Of a stretch of DNA of 46,668 bases, positions 17,993-26,232 are shown piece by piece (position 1 is the first letter of the stretch; each line of letters begins with the position of its first letter). The notes under the pieces are model-generated. The model saw only the letters and a program-made list of their open reading frames with translations, was not told the DNA's origin and made no database searches. Source of the stretch: Verrucomicrobiota bacterium (GTDB lineage Bacteria > Verrucomicrobiota > Verrucomicrobiia > Opitutales > Opitutaceae); assembly GCA_026398135.1 (NCBI GenBank), contig JAPLTN010000101.1, positions 1-46,668 on the forward strand, read 5' to 3'. A program made the translations under genes and the position numbers.

Positions 17993-18568
17993 ATGCCACT
18001 TGCTCTAATCGATCTGCTCAAGGGAGCCGACATCCTCATCTACCCACTGGCGCTGTGTTCGCTCGTGTTGGTTTACATCGTGTTTGAACGCGCCTGGGCC
18101 TTGCGCCGGAGCGCGATTATTCCGGACGATCTGGCGGATGCCATCGTGGCCGGGCAGCCGGTTTCGGGGGGCGCGCATTCGGTGCTGGGACGCATCGTGC
18201 GTTTCGCGCAGGCCCATCCCGGTGACCCGGAAGGCGTGCGCGCCTTTGCCCGCTTGGAGGTTTCGCGGATGGAGCAGGGGTTGCCTTATTTGGAAGTGAT
18301 CTACGCGGGCGGGCCGCTGATCGGACTGACGGGCACGGTGTGGTCCTTGATCCGGGTGTTTTCCAGCATCAGCGGGCAGACCGGGTTGCCGGATCCGGCC
18401 AAGTTTACCAGCGGCGTGTCGCTGGCCTTGTCCGCCACGGTGATCGGTCTGTGCATCGCGTTGCCGGCGTTGATCGGCGGCGGGGTCTTGCAACGCCGGG
18501 TGGATAAGTTCGCCGCCCAGCTCGATGTGTTGCTCGCCCGTTTGCTGGCGGGAAAACCGCAAGCCTGA
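17993..18568 (+). CDS. exbB: MotA/TolQ/ExbB proton-channel protein
   Basis: 191 aa. Transmembrane segments lie at about residues 11-31, 105-128 and 140-165. The family core GGPLIGLTGTVWSLIRVF and the Thr/Ser-lined helix FTSGVSLALSATVIGLCIALPALIG are clear. It forms the pentameric stator of the TonB/Tol motor with the next gene. Start at 17993 (MPLALIDLLKGADI) chosen because the longer frame to 17942 lacks a hydrophobic or basic N-terminus typical of the family. Confidence 0.88.
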   Translation: MPLALIDLLKGADILIYPLALCSLVLVYIVFERAWALRRSAIIPDDLADAIVAGQPVSGGAHSVLGRIVRFAQAHPGDPEGVRAFARLEVSRMEQGLPYLEVIYAGGPLIGLTGTVWSLIRVFSSISGQTGLPDPAKFTSGVSLALSATVIGLCIALPALIGGGVLQRRVDKFAAQLDVLLARLLAGKPQA

Positions 18569-18585
18569 TCCCCCGCCCACCCGCC

Positions 18586-18999
18586 ATGTCCGGTCTTCAA
18601 ATCCGCCGTCGCCGCCGTCCCGAGCTGAACCTCGTGCCGTTGATCGACGTGCTCGTGATGCTGGTTTTTTTCGCCTTCGTGACGATGCAGTTCCGGTCGC
18701 CCGGCACGCTCAATATCACGCTGCCCCGGGTCGATACGGCGGGCAAAAACGCGTTCGAGGGCACGGTGATTCTGGGCATAGGCAAGGAGGGCGAGCTGAC
18801 CTTTGCCACGGATTCAAGCGCGCCGCGTCGCATCGTCGAAAAGGAGCTGGAGGGCCTGCTCGAACAGATTCGTAATTTGAACAAGGACGTTCCGGTTTTG
18901 ATTCGGGCGGACGAGACCACCCCGCTCAAAACCCTGGCCTTCGTGATGGATTCCTGCCGCAAGGCCGGGCTGAACAAATTCAGCCTGCAGAGCCGGTAG
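18586..18999 (+). CDS. exbD: ExbD/TolR biopolymer transport protein
   Basis: 137 aa. A single membrane helix contains the proton-carrying Asp in LNLVPLIDVLVMLVFFAFVT (residues about 13-32). The periplasmic part follows, with VPVLIRADETTPLKTLAFVMDSCRKAGL, the standard ExbD C-terminal motif. Placed 17 bp after exbB. Together with the TonB-like protein it should convert proton-motive force into work at the outer membrane. Confidence 0.92.
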   Translation: MSGLQIRRRRRPELNLVPLIDVLVMLVFFAFVTMQFRSPGTLNITLPRVDTAGKNAFEGTVILGIGKEGELTFATDSSAPRRIVEKELEGLLEQIRNLNKDVPVLIRADETTPLKTLAFVMDSCRKAGLNKFSLQSR

Positions 19000-19010
19000 C
19001 AACGCTCCGC

Positions 19011-20516
19011 TTAGCGGAAGAGCCGGGTGAGTTTGGTCAGCAAGCCGGTGTCGCGTTCAAGGGTCCCAGCCGTTGCGCCGGTCGGTGTCTTGACGGGCGG
19101 CATGAGGCTGAGGTCGCGGGGCGATTTTTTCGCGAGGGCGGCGGTCCGGCTGGTTTGGGCGGCGAGGGCGGCGGCGGCGACTTCCGGGGCGGAATCGGCG
19201 AGGGCATCGGCCAGGAGTTCGTCGGGTGCGTTGGGGTGTTGCACGGCGGCGAGTCGCACCCGCGCCACGGGGTCGCGGACGAAGTCGTAGAGGTCGGCGC
19301 GGCGCCAGTGGTGGCCGCGTACGGCGAGGGCGCGGATGCCCGGCATGGGGTCGGCGGCAAGGGAGCGGGCGATGTCGGCGTCGAGGCCCGAGAGCGGGCG
19401 GTCCTGCACCGCCCAGTGTCGGCGGAAAACCGGGCTGCGGGCGACCAGGAGGGCCGCGAGCGCAGGATCGAGGTTTTCGCGATAGGCGAGGGCGGCGAGA
19501 ACGGCGGGACGACGGGTCGCGGCCACGCCTTGGATGAGTTCTTCGCCGGCCGCCGGATTGGTGGCGAGCGCGAGGCAGGCGGGTTCGTCCGCGAGATCCA
19601 CGAAGTAGGCGGCGATGGCGGGCACGATGGCGGGATTGGCGGCGAGCGCGGCGCGCACTGCGGGGTCGGTATCCTGGGCGAGCACGCGTTGCAAGGGGCG
19701 GGGCAGGGCGGGGCGGGCGGCGAGCCACCGGCGTTCTTCGGGATCTCCGCTGGTGGCGAGAAACAGCAGATCCGTGGTATCGAGTTCGACTTGCTCCCGC
19801 ACGGCGCGCCGCACCGAGGCATGGGTGGATTGGACAAGCAGGCGCTCGGCGGCTTCAGGCAGGGTGCGGCGGCGCAGCAGGGCGAGTTGGATGTCCTCTT
19901 CGTCGCTGGCGGCCCAGCCGAGCAGGGTATCGTCGTCGGCCGGGGCGGTGGCGACGGTGTGCAGGCGCACGGGCGCGCTTTCGTCGATGGCGAGCACGAG
20001 CGCGGCGGGGGTGGCCAGACCGGGTTGATCGGCCAGGGCGGCGCGCACCGTCGTGTTGGCATCGGCGGCGAGCATGGCCTGTTGGGGCAGGCGCAGGGCG
20101 GAGTTTTGGGCCAGCGCGCGGCGCACGGCGGGTTCGGGATCGTCGGCCAGGGTGAGCAGCTCGCGCGGCGGCAGCTGCGGATGGAGCGCGGTCTGGGCGC
20201 GCACGGAGGCGGCGGGGTGGGCGGAGAACTCGATCAGGAGATGCGGGGGCGTGCGGGGATTGGTGGCGAGCAAACCGAGCACTTCGAGGTCGGGCGCTTG
20301 GGCGGCGAGGCTTTCGAGCAGATGGCTGGGCGAGAGCGGATAGGCGGCGACAAAGGCGCGCGCCTCGGGGGCGTCGGCGGCAGGCAGGTCGGCCAAGGCC
20401 TGGAGCAAGGCGGAGGGGAGGGGCGGTTTGCGCAGTGCCTGCGCGGTGCGGCGCACACCCTCGCGACGGATGCGGGCGAGGAGCGACTCGGGGTTTAAAA
20501 TTTCGGGCGAAGACAC
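19011..20516 (-). CDS. LRV/HEAT-like repeat solenoid protein
   Basis: About 501 aa from a GTG at 20516; an ATG start at 20615 would add 33 low-complexity residues. The body consists of about fifteen repeats of roughly 24 aa, for example LLATNPRTPPHLLIEFSAHP and RRALAQNSALRLPQQAMLA. The consensus (N-P at the turn, LL helix, D-P then VR helix) matches leucine-rich-repeat-variant (LRV) solenoids. The family is usually involved in protein binding. No Fe-S cysteine cluster of the Azotobacter LRV type is visible. Convergent with exbD, stops 12 bp apart. Confidence 0.75.
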   Translation of the reverse strand: MSSPEILNPESLLARIRREGVRRTAQALRKPPLPSALLQALADLPAADAPEARAFVAAYPLSPSHLLESLAAQAPDLEVLGLLATNPRTPPHLLIEFSAHPAASVRAQTALHPQLPPRELLTLADDPEPAVRRALAQNSALRLPQQAMLAADANTTVRAALADQPGLATPAALVLAIDESAPVRLHTVATAPADDDTLLGWAASDEEDIQLALLRRRTLPEAAERLLVQSTHASVRRAVREQVELDTTDLLFLATSGDPEERRWLAARPALPRPLQRVLAQDTDPAVRAALAANPAIVPAIAAYFVDLADEPACLALATNPAAGEELIQGVAATRRPAVLAALAYRENLDPALAALLVARSPVFRRHWAVQDRPLSGLDADIARSLAADPMPGIRALAVRGHHWRRADLYDFVRDPVARVRLAAVQHPNAPDELLADALADSAPEVAAAALAAQTSRTAALAKKSPRDLSLMPPVKTPTGATAGTLERDTGLLTKLTRLFR

Positions 20517-20769
20517 GACGGTAAGGGCGTGTAGCGGGAGGCGGGGAAACCACCAAGGCAAGGGCGGAGACGAAGGCCGACGGGGTGGAGAGGCGTGCGT
20601 GTGCATGCATTCCAAACCTGGCCACGAAAAACACCAAGATTTCTGGTGGCGGAGGAAACTCTCCCGCGCGCCTACAGGCGCATGAAGCGCTAATCTCGCG
20701 CTTAGATCCCTATACTTTCATGGCCAACGGGATACGCGTTTTAAACAGCTGAAATTAACGGAATTTTTT

Positions 20770-20800
20770 AACCACTAATATTCACTCATGGGCACTAATT
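20770..20800 (+). repeat. CACTAAT iteron triad, left arm
   Basis: CACTAAT, CACTCAT and CACTAAT start 10 bp apart. The inverted partner is at 21001-21034. This is the same architecture as the GCTAAAT triads, with a different 7-mer. Confidence 0.7.
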
Positions 20801-20973
20801 CTCCTTGGTTAAATAGTTTGAGAAGTTCCGGACGCGCATACACTTCACCGCTTTTTTGGCCGGGGACGGCCAACACTGCAAAACAGGCCATTTTTCACGT
20901 TCGAGAAAGTGTAGAGTTGGCCGTCCTCGGCCAATTTCCGGCGCTTTTGGCTCACTTTAACAAAGTAGAGCTA
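20796..20973. repeat. Nested inverted-repeat (MITE-like) element, copy 1
   Basis: Outer arms: TAATTCTCCTTGGTTAAA (20796-20813) and CTTTAACAAAGTAGAGCTA (20955-20973), imperfect. Inner arms: TTGGCCGGGGACGGCCAAC with cactgc (20856-20879) and gtaga plus GTTGGCCGTCCTCGGCCAA (20911-20934). No coding capacity. The second copy at 26053-26232 shares both arm sequences. Confidence 0.75.
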
Positions 20974-21000
20974 ATCAGATGCCCGGATATTTATGTCCGG

Positions 21001-21034
21001 GATTGGTGCGGATTAGTGAATATTAGTGGTTCAA
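21001..21034 (-). repeat. CACTAAT iteron triad, right arm
   Basis: Its reverse complement has CACTAAT, CACTAAT and CACCAAT starting 10 bp apart. It faces the left arm at 20770-20800. Confidence 0.7.
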
Positions 21035-21043
21035 AATCCGTAA

Positions 21044-21062
21044 AACCGGTCGGCGACCGGTT
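21044..21062 (-). terminator. Hairpin terminator of the glycosyltransferase gene
   Basis: AACCGGTC, loop of 3, GACCGGTT, immediately after the stop codon at 21063. On the minus strand it is followed by a TTTT run. Confidence 0.65.
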
Positions 21063-22340
21063 CTATATGGGGCGCGACGGGCGGGGCTCGGCGGCGAAGG
21101 CTTCCAGTTCGCGCACGGCGGTGGCGGGGCCGTTTTGGGCGATCAGGTCGCGGCGAACCTCGGTGGCGCGGCGGGCGCGGACGGGATCGGCCAGCAAGCG
21201 GTCCAGCGCGTGGTGGAGTTGCTCGGGCCAGACGGCTTTCTTCAGGCGGAAGCCGCAGCCGAAGCGCTCCACTTCGGAGCCGAAGAAATTCTGGTCGCCG
21301 ATATGCGGCACCACGATTTGAGGCACGCCGGCGTGGAGGGCGCTGGCGGTGGTGCCGGCGCCGCCGTGATGGATAATTGCGGAGGCGTGTTGGAAGAGTT
21401 GGTCGTGCGAGACCTTGCCGATGATCTTGATGTGATCGGCCTCGCCGAATTGGGGGAACTGGGCCCAGCCGCGTTGCACGATGATTTTGCGGTCGCGCGG
21501 CCAGGCGCGCACGAAGCGCTCCATCCAGGCGCCGGAGTTTTCATAGACCATGCTGCCGAAGGTGAGCACCGGGACCTTGCCGCCGGGGACGTCGGCGGTG
21601 AAGGCGCGCAGCTCGGCGTCAAGGGTCGGACTCTCGGCCGATTGCCAGCGCAGGTAGCCGGTGTAGCGGAAACGGTCGTCGATCTCGGCGCCGGGGATGC
21701 GGAAGAGGTTTTCCGGCACGGTCACGAGGATGCGGTCGGCGGGGCGGGAGAAAAAGTTGCGGACCTTGGGCAGGTCGGCGGCGCGGAGGGCGTCGGCGAT
21801 GGAGACGTTGATGGTGCGGTCCACCACGGCGTTGGCGGTTTTCCAGAGCCAGCGGTTCCAGGCGCGGCGCAGAGTGCGGCCCAGCCAGTGGGGGGCGGGG
21901 ATGTGCTCGGGCGGGAAATCGGGCGAGGGGATGACGTGGGGCGCGAAGGCGAGGGTGGCGAAGGGCACGCCGTGGCGGTCGGCGATGCCCTTGTTCATCG
22001 GGAACAGGTAGCTGGAGACGAGCAGGTCGGTCTCGGGCATGATGGCGTCCATGCGGGCGATCATCTCGGGGATGTAGGATTTGGCTCCGACGTAGATCTC
22101 GCGCAGTTGGTAGATGGGGTTGCGGATCTTGTTGAGGCGGCCCATCCAGTAGGCGAGGTCGGCTTGCTCCCAATTCGGACAGAGGGCGTAGAACTCCACT
22201 CCGGCGGCCTCGACGTCTTCCTTGTAGTGGGGAATTGTCGCAAAGCGGACTGAGTGTCCGGCGCGTTGAAGGGCGACGGCGAGCGCGATGACGGGGTAAA
22301 TATCGCCGGTGGAGCCGTGGGAAGTGAGGACGATGCGCAT
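21063..22340 (-). CDS. GT1-type (UDP-glycosyltransferase-like) glycosyltransferase
   Basis: 425-aa GT-B fold enzyme. N-terminal acceptor domain begins MRIVLTSHGSTGDIYPVIALA, the standard GT1/GT28 opening. The C-terminal donor domain has VPVLTFGSMVY and the nucleotide-sugar motif HHGGAGTTASALHAGVPQIVVP. Such enzymes glycosylate lipids, carotenoids or small hydrophobic acceptors. Acceptor and sugar are unknown. Monocistronic by position, with a hairpin terminator right after the stop and repeat-rich spacers on both sides. Confidence 0.88.
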   Translation of the reverse strand: MRIVLTSHGSTGDIYPVIALAVALQRAGHSVRFATIPHYKEDVEAAGVEFYALCPNWEQADLAYWMGRLNKIRNPIYQLREIYVGAKSYIPEMIARMDAIMPETDLLVSSYLFPMNKGIADRHGVPFATLAFAPHVIPSPDFPPEHIPAPHWLGRTLRRAWNRWLWKTANAVVDRTINVSIADALRAADLPKVRNFFSRPADRILVTVPENLFRIPGAEIDDRFRYTGYLRWQSAESPTLDAELRAFTADVPGGKVPVLTFGSMVYENSGAWMERFVRAWPRDRKIIVQRGWAQFPQFGEADHIKIIGKVSHDQLFQHASAIIHHGGAGTTASALHAGVPQIVVPHIGDQNFFGSEVERFGCGFRLKKAVWPEQLHHALDRLLADPVRARRATEVRRDLIAQNGPATAVRELEAFAAEPRPSRPI

Positions 22341-22479
22341 GGAGGAGCGTGAGTAGGACGGAGAGCCGTTGGCGTGGACCTTGGGAGAAGTCTTGCGGCG
22401 GGGTCGAGCCTGCGGACGTCACGTTTTGGTTACGGAGCGACAGAGCGGAGAGTGTGCAGCGCTGGAGACGAATTCTCTT

Positions 22480-22566
22480 AACCACTAATTTTCACTATTG
22501 TGCACTAATTTATGAGAATTTGGCGCTTGTTTTATATTAGTGCCTACGAGTGCCCATTAGTGTTTA
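22480..22566. repeat. CACTAAT triad inverted pair with empty centre
   Basis: Left arm has CACTAAT, CACTATT and CACTAAT at 10-bp spacing. The right arm reverse complement has CACTAAT, CACTCGT and CACTAAT. Only about 23 bp lie between arms, so no gene cargo is present. Confidence 0.7.
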
Positions 22567-22582
22567 CGCGGTTCGTTTTGAG

Positions 22583-22612
22583 TTAGCGTTTTTTAGCGAA
22601 ATTTAGCGGTTA
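22583..22612 (-). repeat. Single GCTAAAT iteron triad
   Basis: Reverse complement reads GCTAAAT, GCTAAAA, GCTAACT at 10-bp spacing. Same family as the arms around the GxxExxY gene. No partner arm seen nearby. Confidence 0.65.
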
Positions 22613-22693
22613 AATCACTCGGGGTTTGGTTTGCGAACGGCGGGTTGCGGCGATTTCGCGCCCTGCATATGTCCTGGGCTGGCGGAAACGTCG

Positions 22694-23005
22694 TTACAAT
22701 CCGGCGAGCAGGGCGCGCAACTCGACTTCCGGCTCTTCGTGGTGCTGCACGATGGCGAGTTCGAGGGCTTCGGCCAGCACGGGGCGGGCGGCGGCGGGAC
22801 GGCCGGCGCGCAGCTCTAGTTTTCCGAGCAAGATGCGGGGCATCATCCAATCGGCGCGGGCGGCGCAGCATTCGCGGTAGTGCTCGGCGGCTTCGTCGAG
22901 CCGACCGGCGGCGTCGAGGGCTTGGGCGAGGCTGAAACGAAAGAGGGGATTGTCCGGCTGCGCGGCGACGAGGGCGCTGAAGCGGGCGATACGGTCGGCG
23001 GACAT
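22694..23005 (-). CDS. Small TPR protein
   Basis: 103 aa with two to three tetratricopeptide-like helical pairs: NPLFRFSLAQALDAAGRLDEAAEHYRECC and PRILLGKLELRAGRPAAARPVLAEALE. Such proteins mediate protein contacts. It lies 10 bp downstream of the PP2C phosphatase on the same strand, so the two are likely co-expressed, but a functional link is not shown. Confidence 0.75.
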   Translation of the reverse strand: MSADRIARFSALVAAQPDNPLFRFSLAQALDAAGRLDEAAEHYRECCAARADWMMPRILLGKLELRAGRPAAARPVLAEALELAIVQHHEEPEVELRALLAGL

Positions 23006-23015
23006 GGCGCGGCGA

Positions 23016-23738
23016 TCAAAGGGCGTCGATGCGGACGAGTACGCCGGTGGCGTTGTCCAGGCCGCCGCGGGTCAGGGATTCCGCGATGAGGGCGGCGAGC
23101 ACCTGGGCGGGGCTCCGGTCCGGGGTGAAATGCGCGGCGATGTCAGCCTCGGAGAGCGAGCGGCTGATGCCGTCGGAGCACACCAGCAGTTGATCCCCGG
23201 CCCGAAGGGCGTGGCGGGCGATCTCGACGATAAGGGGCATGGGCTGGCCGATGCAGCGCGTGAGGGCGTTGCGGTGGTGGTCTTCGAGGACGGCGTGTTC
23301 ACCCCGGCTGCGGCGTGCCTTGACGTCGTTTTCCACCGTATCGTCAGTGGTGAGGAGCCGGATCTGAGCGTCGCGGAAAAGGTAGCACCGGGAATCGCCG
23401 ACGTTGGCGATCAGGGCGTGGCCGGACTGGATCGCAAGCGCGCAGAGGGTGGTGCCCAGGCCGGTGTCGGGTGCAATGGCTTCGGCCAAGGCGATGACCT
23501 CGGCGTTGGCGGCGAGAAAGGCGCGGCGGAGGTCGATGCCGGTCTCACCGGTGGCGTCGGCTTGGGCTTCGCGCAGCAAGGTGGTGACGGCGGTCTGGGC
23601 GGCTTCGGCTCCACCGGGCAATCCGCCGATGCCATCGGCCACGGCAAAGAGCCGCAGATCGTCGGCGCAGAGCAGTCGGTCTTCGTTTTCATGGCGGACG
23701 AGGCCGATGTCGGTCTGGGCGGCGGAGGTAAACAGCAT
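23016..23738 (-). CDS. PP2C-family Ser/Thr protein phosphatase
   Basis: 240 aa. TDIGLVRHENEDRLL near the N-terminus and LFAVADGIGGLPGGAEAA are the PP2C metal-binding motifs. ALIANVGDSRCYLFRDAQI and LLVCSDGISRSLSEADI follow in canonical order. It dephosphorylates Ser/Thr-phosphorylated proteins. No cognate kinase is in the window. The start at 23738 is preferred; the frame is open to 23780. Conserved Asp residues of motifs 1, 2 and 8 appear intact. Confidence 0.9.
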   Translation of the reverse strand: MLFTSAAQTDIGLVRHENEDRLLCADDLRLFAVADGIGGLPGGAEAAQTAVTTLLREAQADATGETGIDLRRAFLAANAEVIALAEAIAPDTGLGTTLCALAIQSGHALIANVGDSRCYLFRDAQIRLLTTDDTVENDVKARRSRGEHAVLEDHHRNALTRCIGQPMPLIVEIARHALRAGDQLLVCSDGISRSLSEADIAAHFTPDRSPAQVLAALIAESLTRGGLDNATGVLVRIDAL

Positions 23739-23788
23739 GAGGTGGAGGCAGAGCTGTAACGGAAGTGCCGCCCGCTTCAAATAAAAGC

Positions 23789-23820
23789 TTGGAAAACCTC
23801 GGCGCGGTTAACGCTACAAT
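23789..23820. repeat. Single arm of a dispersed repeat shared with 26242-26267
   Basis: TTGGAAAACCTCGGCGCGGT continues into taacgctacaatatcg. The first 21 bases recur at 26242-26262. The taacgctacaatatcg part resembles tcaacgctacactatcg in the MITE-like copy 2 (26106-26122). Confidence 0.7.
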
Positions 23821-23967
23821 ATCGCGTCTGACGGGGGCTGGCCAGGCAGACGGGTAAACGGCGTCTGCGCGGCTTTGGGCGATTCGGGATTCACCCGAGG
23901 AATGCTGGTCCGCGCCTGGTTCGCCCGGACGTGCGCCAAAATTTGTATTCACGAAACCGCCTAATCC

Positions 23968-23995
23968 GAACCATTCAGCCGGGGCTGCATGGTTC
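23968..23995. other. Hairpin downstream of the symporter gene
   Basis: GAACCAT (23968-23974) pairs with ATGGTTC (23989-23995), with an inner GCC/GGC stem. It lies about 40 bp beyond the minus-strand symporter stop. There is no clear T-run, so termination is only possible. The rest of 23821-24032 shows no gene. Confidence 0.4.
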
Positions 23996-24032
23996 CGTGG
24001 GCTCAGTCAGGCCAACCTGTCTCCAGGCGGGT

Positions 24033-25667
24033 TTAACGCGCAAACATAACGTAGATGCCCACGACCAGCAGCACGAGAAGCAGGCTGGCCCATTTGGCGT
24101 TTTTCCACGGCGTCAGGTCTATGGTGTTGCCGCTGCTAAGTTCCCATGCGGTTTCGCGGGGACGAACGGCCCCGATGGCCAGCATCATCAAAACCAGGAG
24201 CGCAAAGATGACTCCGAGGAAATGAAACTCATGCAGGCCGAGCGCGGTTACGGGATTAATCGGTTCGGGCAGGAAGTAGCCGAGGGCGATCCCCACGACG
24301 CCCAGCACCAGCCCCAAGGTTCCGGCAATCGAGGGCACTCGTCGGTTGAGCATGCCCACCACCACCACCGCGAAAATCGGGATAAAATAAATCCCGTTCA
24401 TTTTCTGAAGGTATTTAAAAATACTGGCCTGACCGGCCAGAAGCGGTGCGATGAGCATGGCGGCGATAGCGGTGATCACGACAAATATTTTGGCCGCCCG
24501 GACCACTTGAGCCTCCGTGCCCTTGGGATTGATGACGTGTTTATAAAGACCGAGACTGAAGAGCGCCGAAGTGCTGTTCAGCGCGGCATTAAACGAACTT
24601 AGAATCGCCCCCACCATCACCGCCGCGAAGAAGCCGACCAGCGGCGCGGGCAGCACGTTGAAAACAAGTTTTCCGTAGGCTTGATCGGCCGTTACCCCTT
24701 GGCTGGCATAAAGATGATAGGCTACGATACCCGGAATCACCAGATAGATGGGGCCCAGAAGCTTGAGGGCGGCGGTCAACAGCACGCCCTTTTGCCCTTC
24801 CGCAAGACTGCTCGCGCCGAAGGTGCGTTGGATGATCTGCTGATTGGTGCACCAATAGAAAAGATTCAACAACGCGACGCCGGTGAAAAGGGTCGAAAAG
24901 GGCACGCTCTGGCCCTCCTGGCCGATGGAGCTGAGCCGGTCGGGGTTGGCTTCTTTGATGGCATTCCAGCCGGCCAGCGCGCCGCCTCCGTCGCCCGCCG
25001 CCCGCAAGGCGAACCACGTGATGAGGCAACCGCCGACCAGCAGGCCGACCCCGTTTATCGTGTCGAGGACGGCGAGCGTGCGCAAACCGCCGAGGCGGGA
25101 GTAGATCGAGCCCAAAATACCGATCAGAATGGATGTGCCCCAGAGTATTATTGCATCGGGTTGCATCGTGTAGCCGAGCAGAGACACCGGTTGGTCGATG
25201 CCGGTGAGCGCCTGGAGGTCCAGCATCTGGGAGAGCCCGACCGCGCCACTATAGAGAATGATGGGAATGAGCAGCAGTGCGTAAGCCGAGAGAAAGATCA
25301 CGTTGGCGACGGTCTGGGTGCGGGCGTCGAAGCGAAGTTCCAGGAATTGCGGGACCGTGGTGATCCCGGCTTTCAGAAAACGAGGCAGGAAAAACAGTGC
25401 CATGGCCACGAGCGCTATGACCGCGACGACCTCCCAGGCCATCACGCTGAGGCCATCGTTGAACGCGGCGCCATTCAGGCCGACCATCTGCTCGGTGGAA
25501 AGATTGGTGAGCAGCAACGAACCCGCGATGATGGGAAAGGTCAGGCTGCGCCCGCCGAGGAAAAAGCCGTCGGAGCTGGTCTTTTCATCCGTGCGGGTGA
25601 TCCACCAGGTGAGGAATGCGGCAAATCCAGTGAATGCGATAAATGAGAGAAGGGTCCAAGTGTGCAT
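24033..25667 (-). CDS. Sodium:solute symporter (SSS/SLC5 family)
   Basis: 544 aa with about 14 hydrophobic helices. FFLGGRSLTFPIIAGSLLLTNLSTEQMVGLNG near the N-terminus is a hallmark of sodium/sugar symporters of the SglT type. The first helix (WTLLSFIAFTGFAAFLTWWI) and GAILSSFNAALNSTSALFSLGLYK also fit. It couples sodium entry to uptake of a sugar or similar solute; the substrate is not identifiable. The start at 25667 (MHTWTLLSF) puts the first helix at the N-terminus; the frame is open to 25802 without hydrophobic content. Confidence 0.88.
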   Translation of the reverse strand: MHTWTLLSFIAFTGFAAFLTWWITRTDEKTSSDGFFLGGRSLTFPIIAGSLLLTNLSTEQMVGLNGAAFNDGLSVMAWEVVAVIALVAMALFFLPRFLKAGITTVPQFLELRFDARTQTVANVIFLSAYALLLIPIILYSGAVGLSQMLDLQALTGIDQPVSLLGYTMQPDAIILWGTSILIGILGSIYSRLGGLRTLAVLDTINGVGLLVGGCLITWFALRAAGDGGGALAGWNAIKEANPDRLSSIGQEGQSVPFSTLFTGVALLNLFYWCTNQQIIQRTFGASSLAEGQKGVLLTAALKLLGPIYLVIPGIVAYHLYASQGVTADQAYGKLVFNVLPAPLVGFFAAVMVGAILSSFNAALNSTSALFSLGLYKHVINPKGTEAQVVRAAKIFVVITAIAAMLIAPLLAGQASIFKYLQKMNGIYFIPIFAVVVVGMLNRRVPSIAGTLGLVLGVVGIALGYFLPEPINPVTALGLHEFHFLGVIFALLVLMMLAIGAVRPRETAWELSSGNTIDLTPWKNAKWASLLLVLLVVGIYVMFAR

Positions 25668-26052
25668 AAGTGGTTGAGAGGCGTTGCCCCAAGGGGTTTG
25701 GCAGTCGTCGCATTCGCCGGGGGTGTTATGCAATTGCTGATTTCTCCCGCACCTTTTGCTGCGCGTGAACCAGGCCGCAGGGCGCTGCTGTAGATGGCGC
25801 AAAGAGCGGAAGTGGTGGTCTGCTAGCGATTCGCCTTAAATGATTTAAGGATTTATAAGGGCGCGCGTTCGTTGCGCGGACATCGCGTTCGCAAAGGTAA
25901 ATTTACCTCCGATTTGTAACAGGGTAACAGATACGTTCGCGCCGGTGCGGGGCGGGGAGCGCGGATCTCGCGCCCCGCATTACCAAGAGGGAGAAATGCG
26001 CGGACTAACCGGCGAATGGAGTGTGCTTTGGGCCGCCAACCCAGACAGCGCC
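25668..26052. other. Gene-free spacer between symporter and repeat element
   Basis: No gene seen. AT-richer stretches with AGGTAAATTTACCT (a perfect palindrome near 25896-25909) may contain the symporter promoter and an operator. This was not resolvable further. Confidence 0.35.
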
Positions 26053-26232
26053 TAATTCTACTTTGTTAAGGTGCGCTAAAATCCCTCAAAATTGGCCGGG
26101 GACGGTCAACGCTACACTATCGAACGAGTAAATTGGCCTTGGTCTTTTGTAGGGTTGGCCGTCCCCGGCCAAAAAACGGTGAAACGTCCCATGCGGCGGG
26201 GACTCATTCATAGGCTTAACAAAGTAGAACTA
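26053..26232. repeat. Nested inverted-repeat (MITE-like) element, copy 2
   Basis: Outer arms TAATTCTACTTTGTTAAG (26053-26070) and CTTAACAAAGTAGAACTA (26215-26232) match at 17 of 18 positions. Inner arms: ttggccggggacggtcaac plus gctac (26092-26115) and gtagg plus gttggccgtccccggccaa (26149-26172). No internal gene. The right end abuts the helicase stop codon. Confidence 0.85.

Larger units (their letters stand above)
20616..21043. other. Gene-free repeat region
   Basis: No credible gene. From 20770 to 21034 it is filled by an inverted pair of iteron triads that encloses a nested inverted-repeat element. Both are listed separately. Confidence 0.6.
22341..22693. other. Gene-free spacer with three iteron triads
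   Basis: No gene seen. It holds an inverted pair of CACTAAT triads (22480-22511 and 22535-22566) separated by only about 23 bp, plus a lone inverted GCTAAAT triad at 22583-22612. Confidence 0.65.

Noticed and set aside
19155-20498. 447-codon plus-strand open frame
   Set aside because: Shadow of the LRV-repeat gene; its apparent Gly-rich repeats mirror the repeats on the other strand.
23820-24032. Possible riboswitch or small RNA between the PP2C phosphatase and the symporter
   Set aside because: Hairpins are present, but they lie downstream of the symporter gene on its strand, and no known riboswitch core was recognised.
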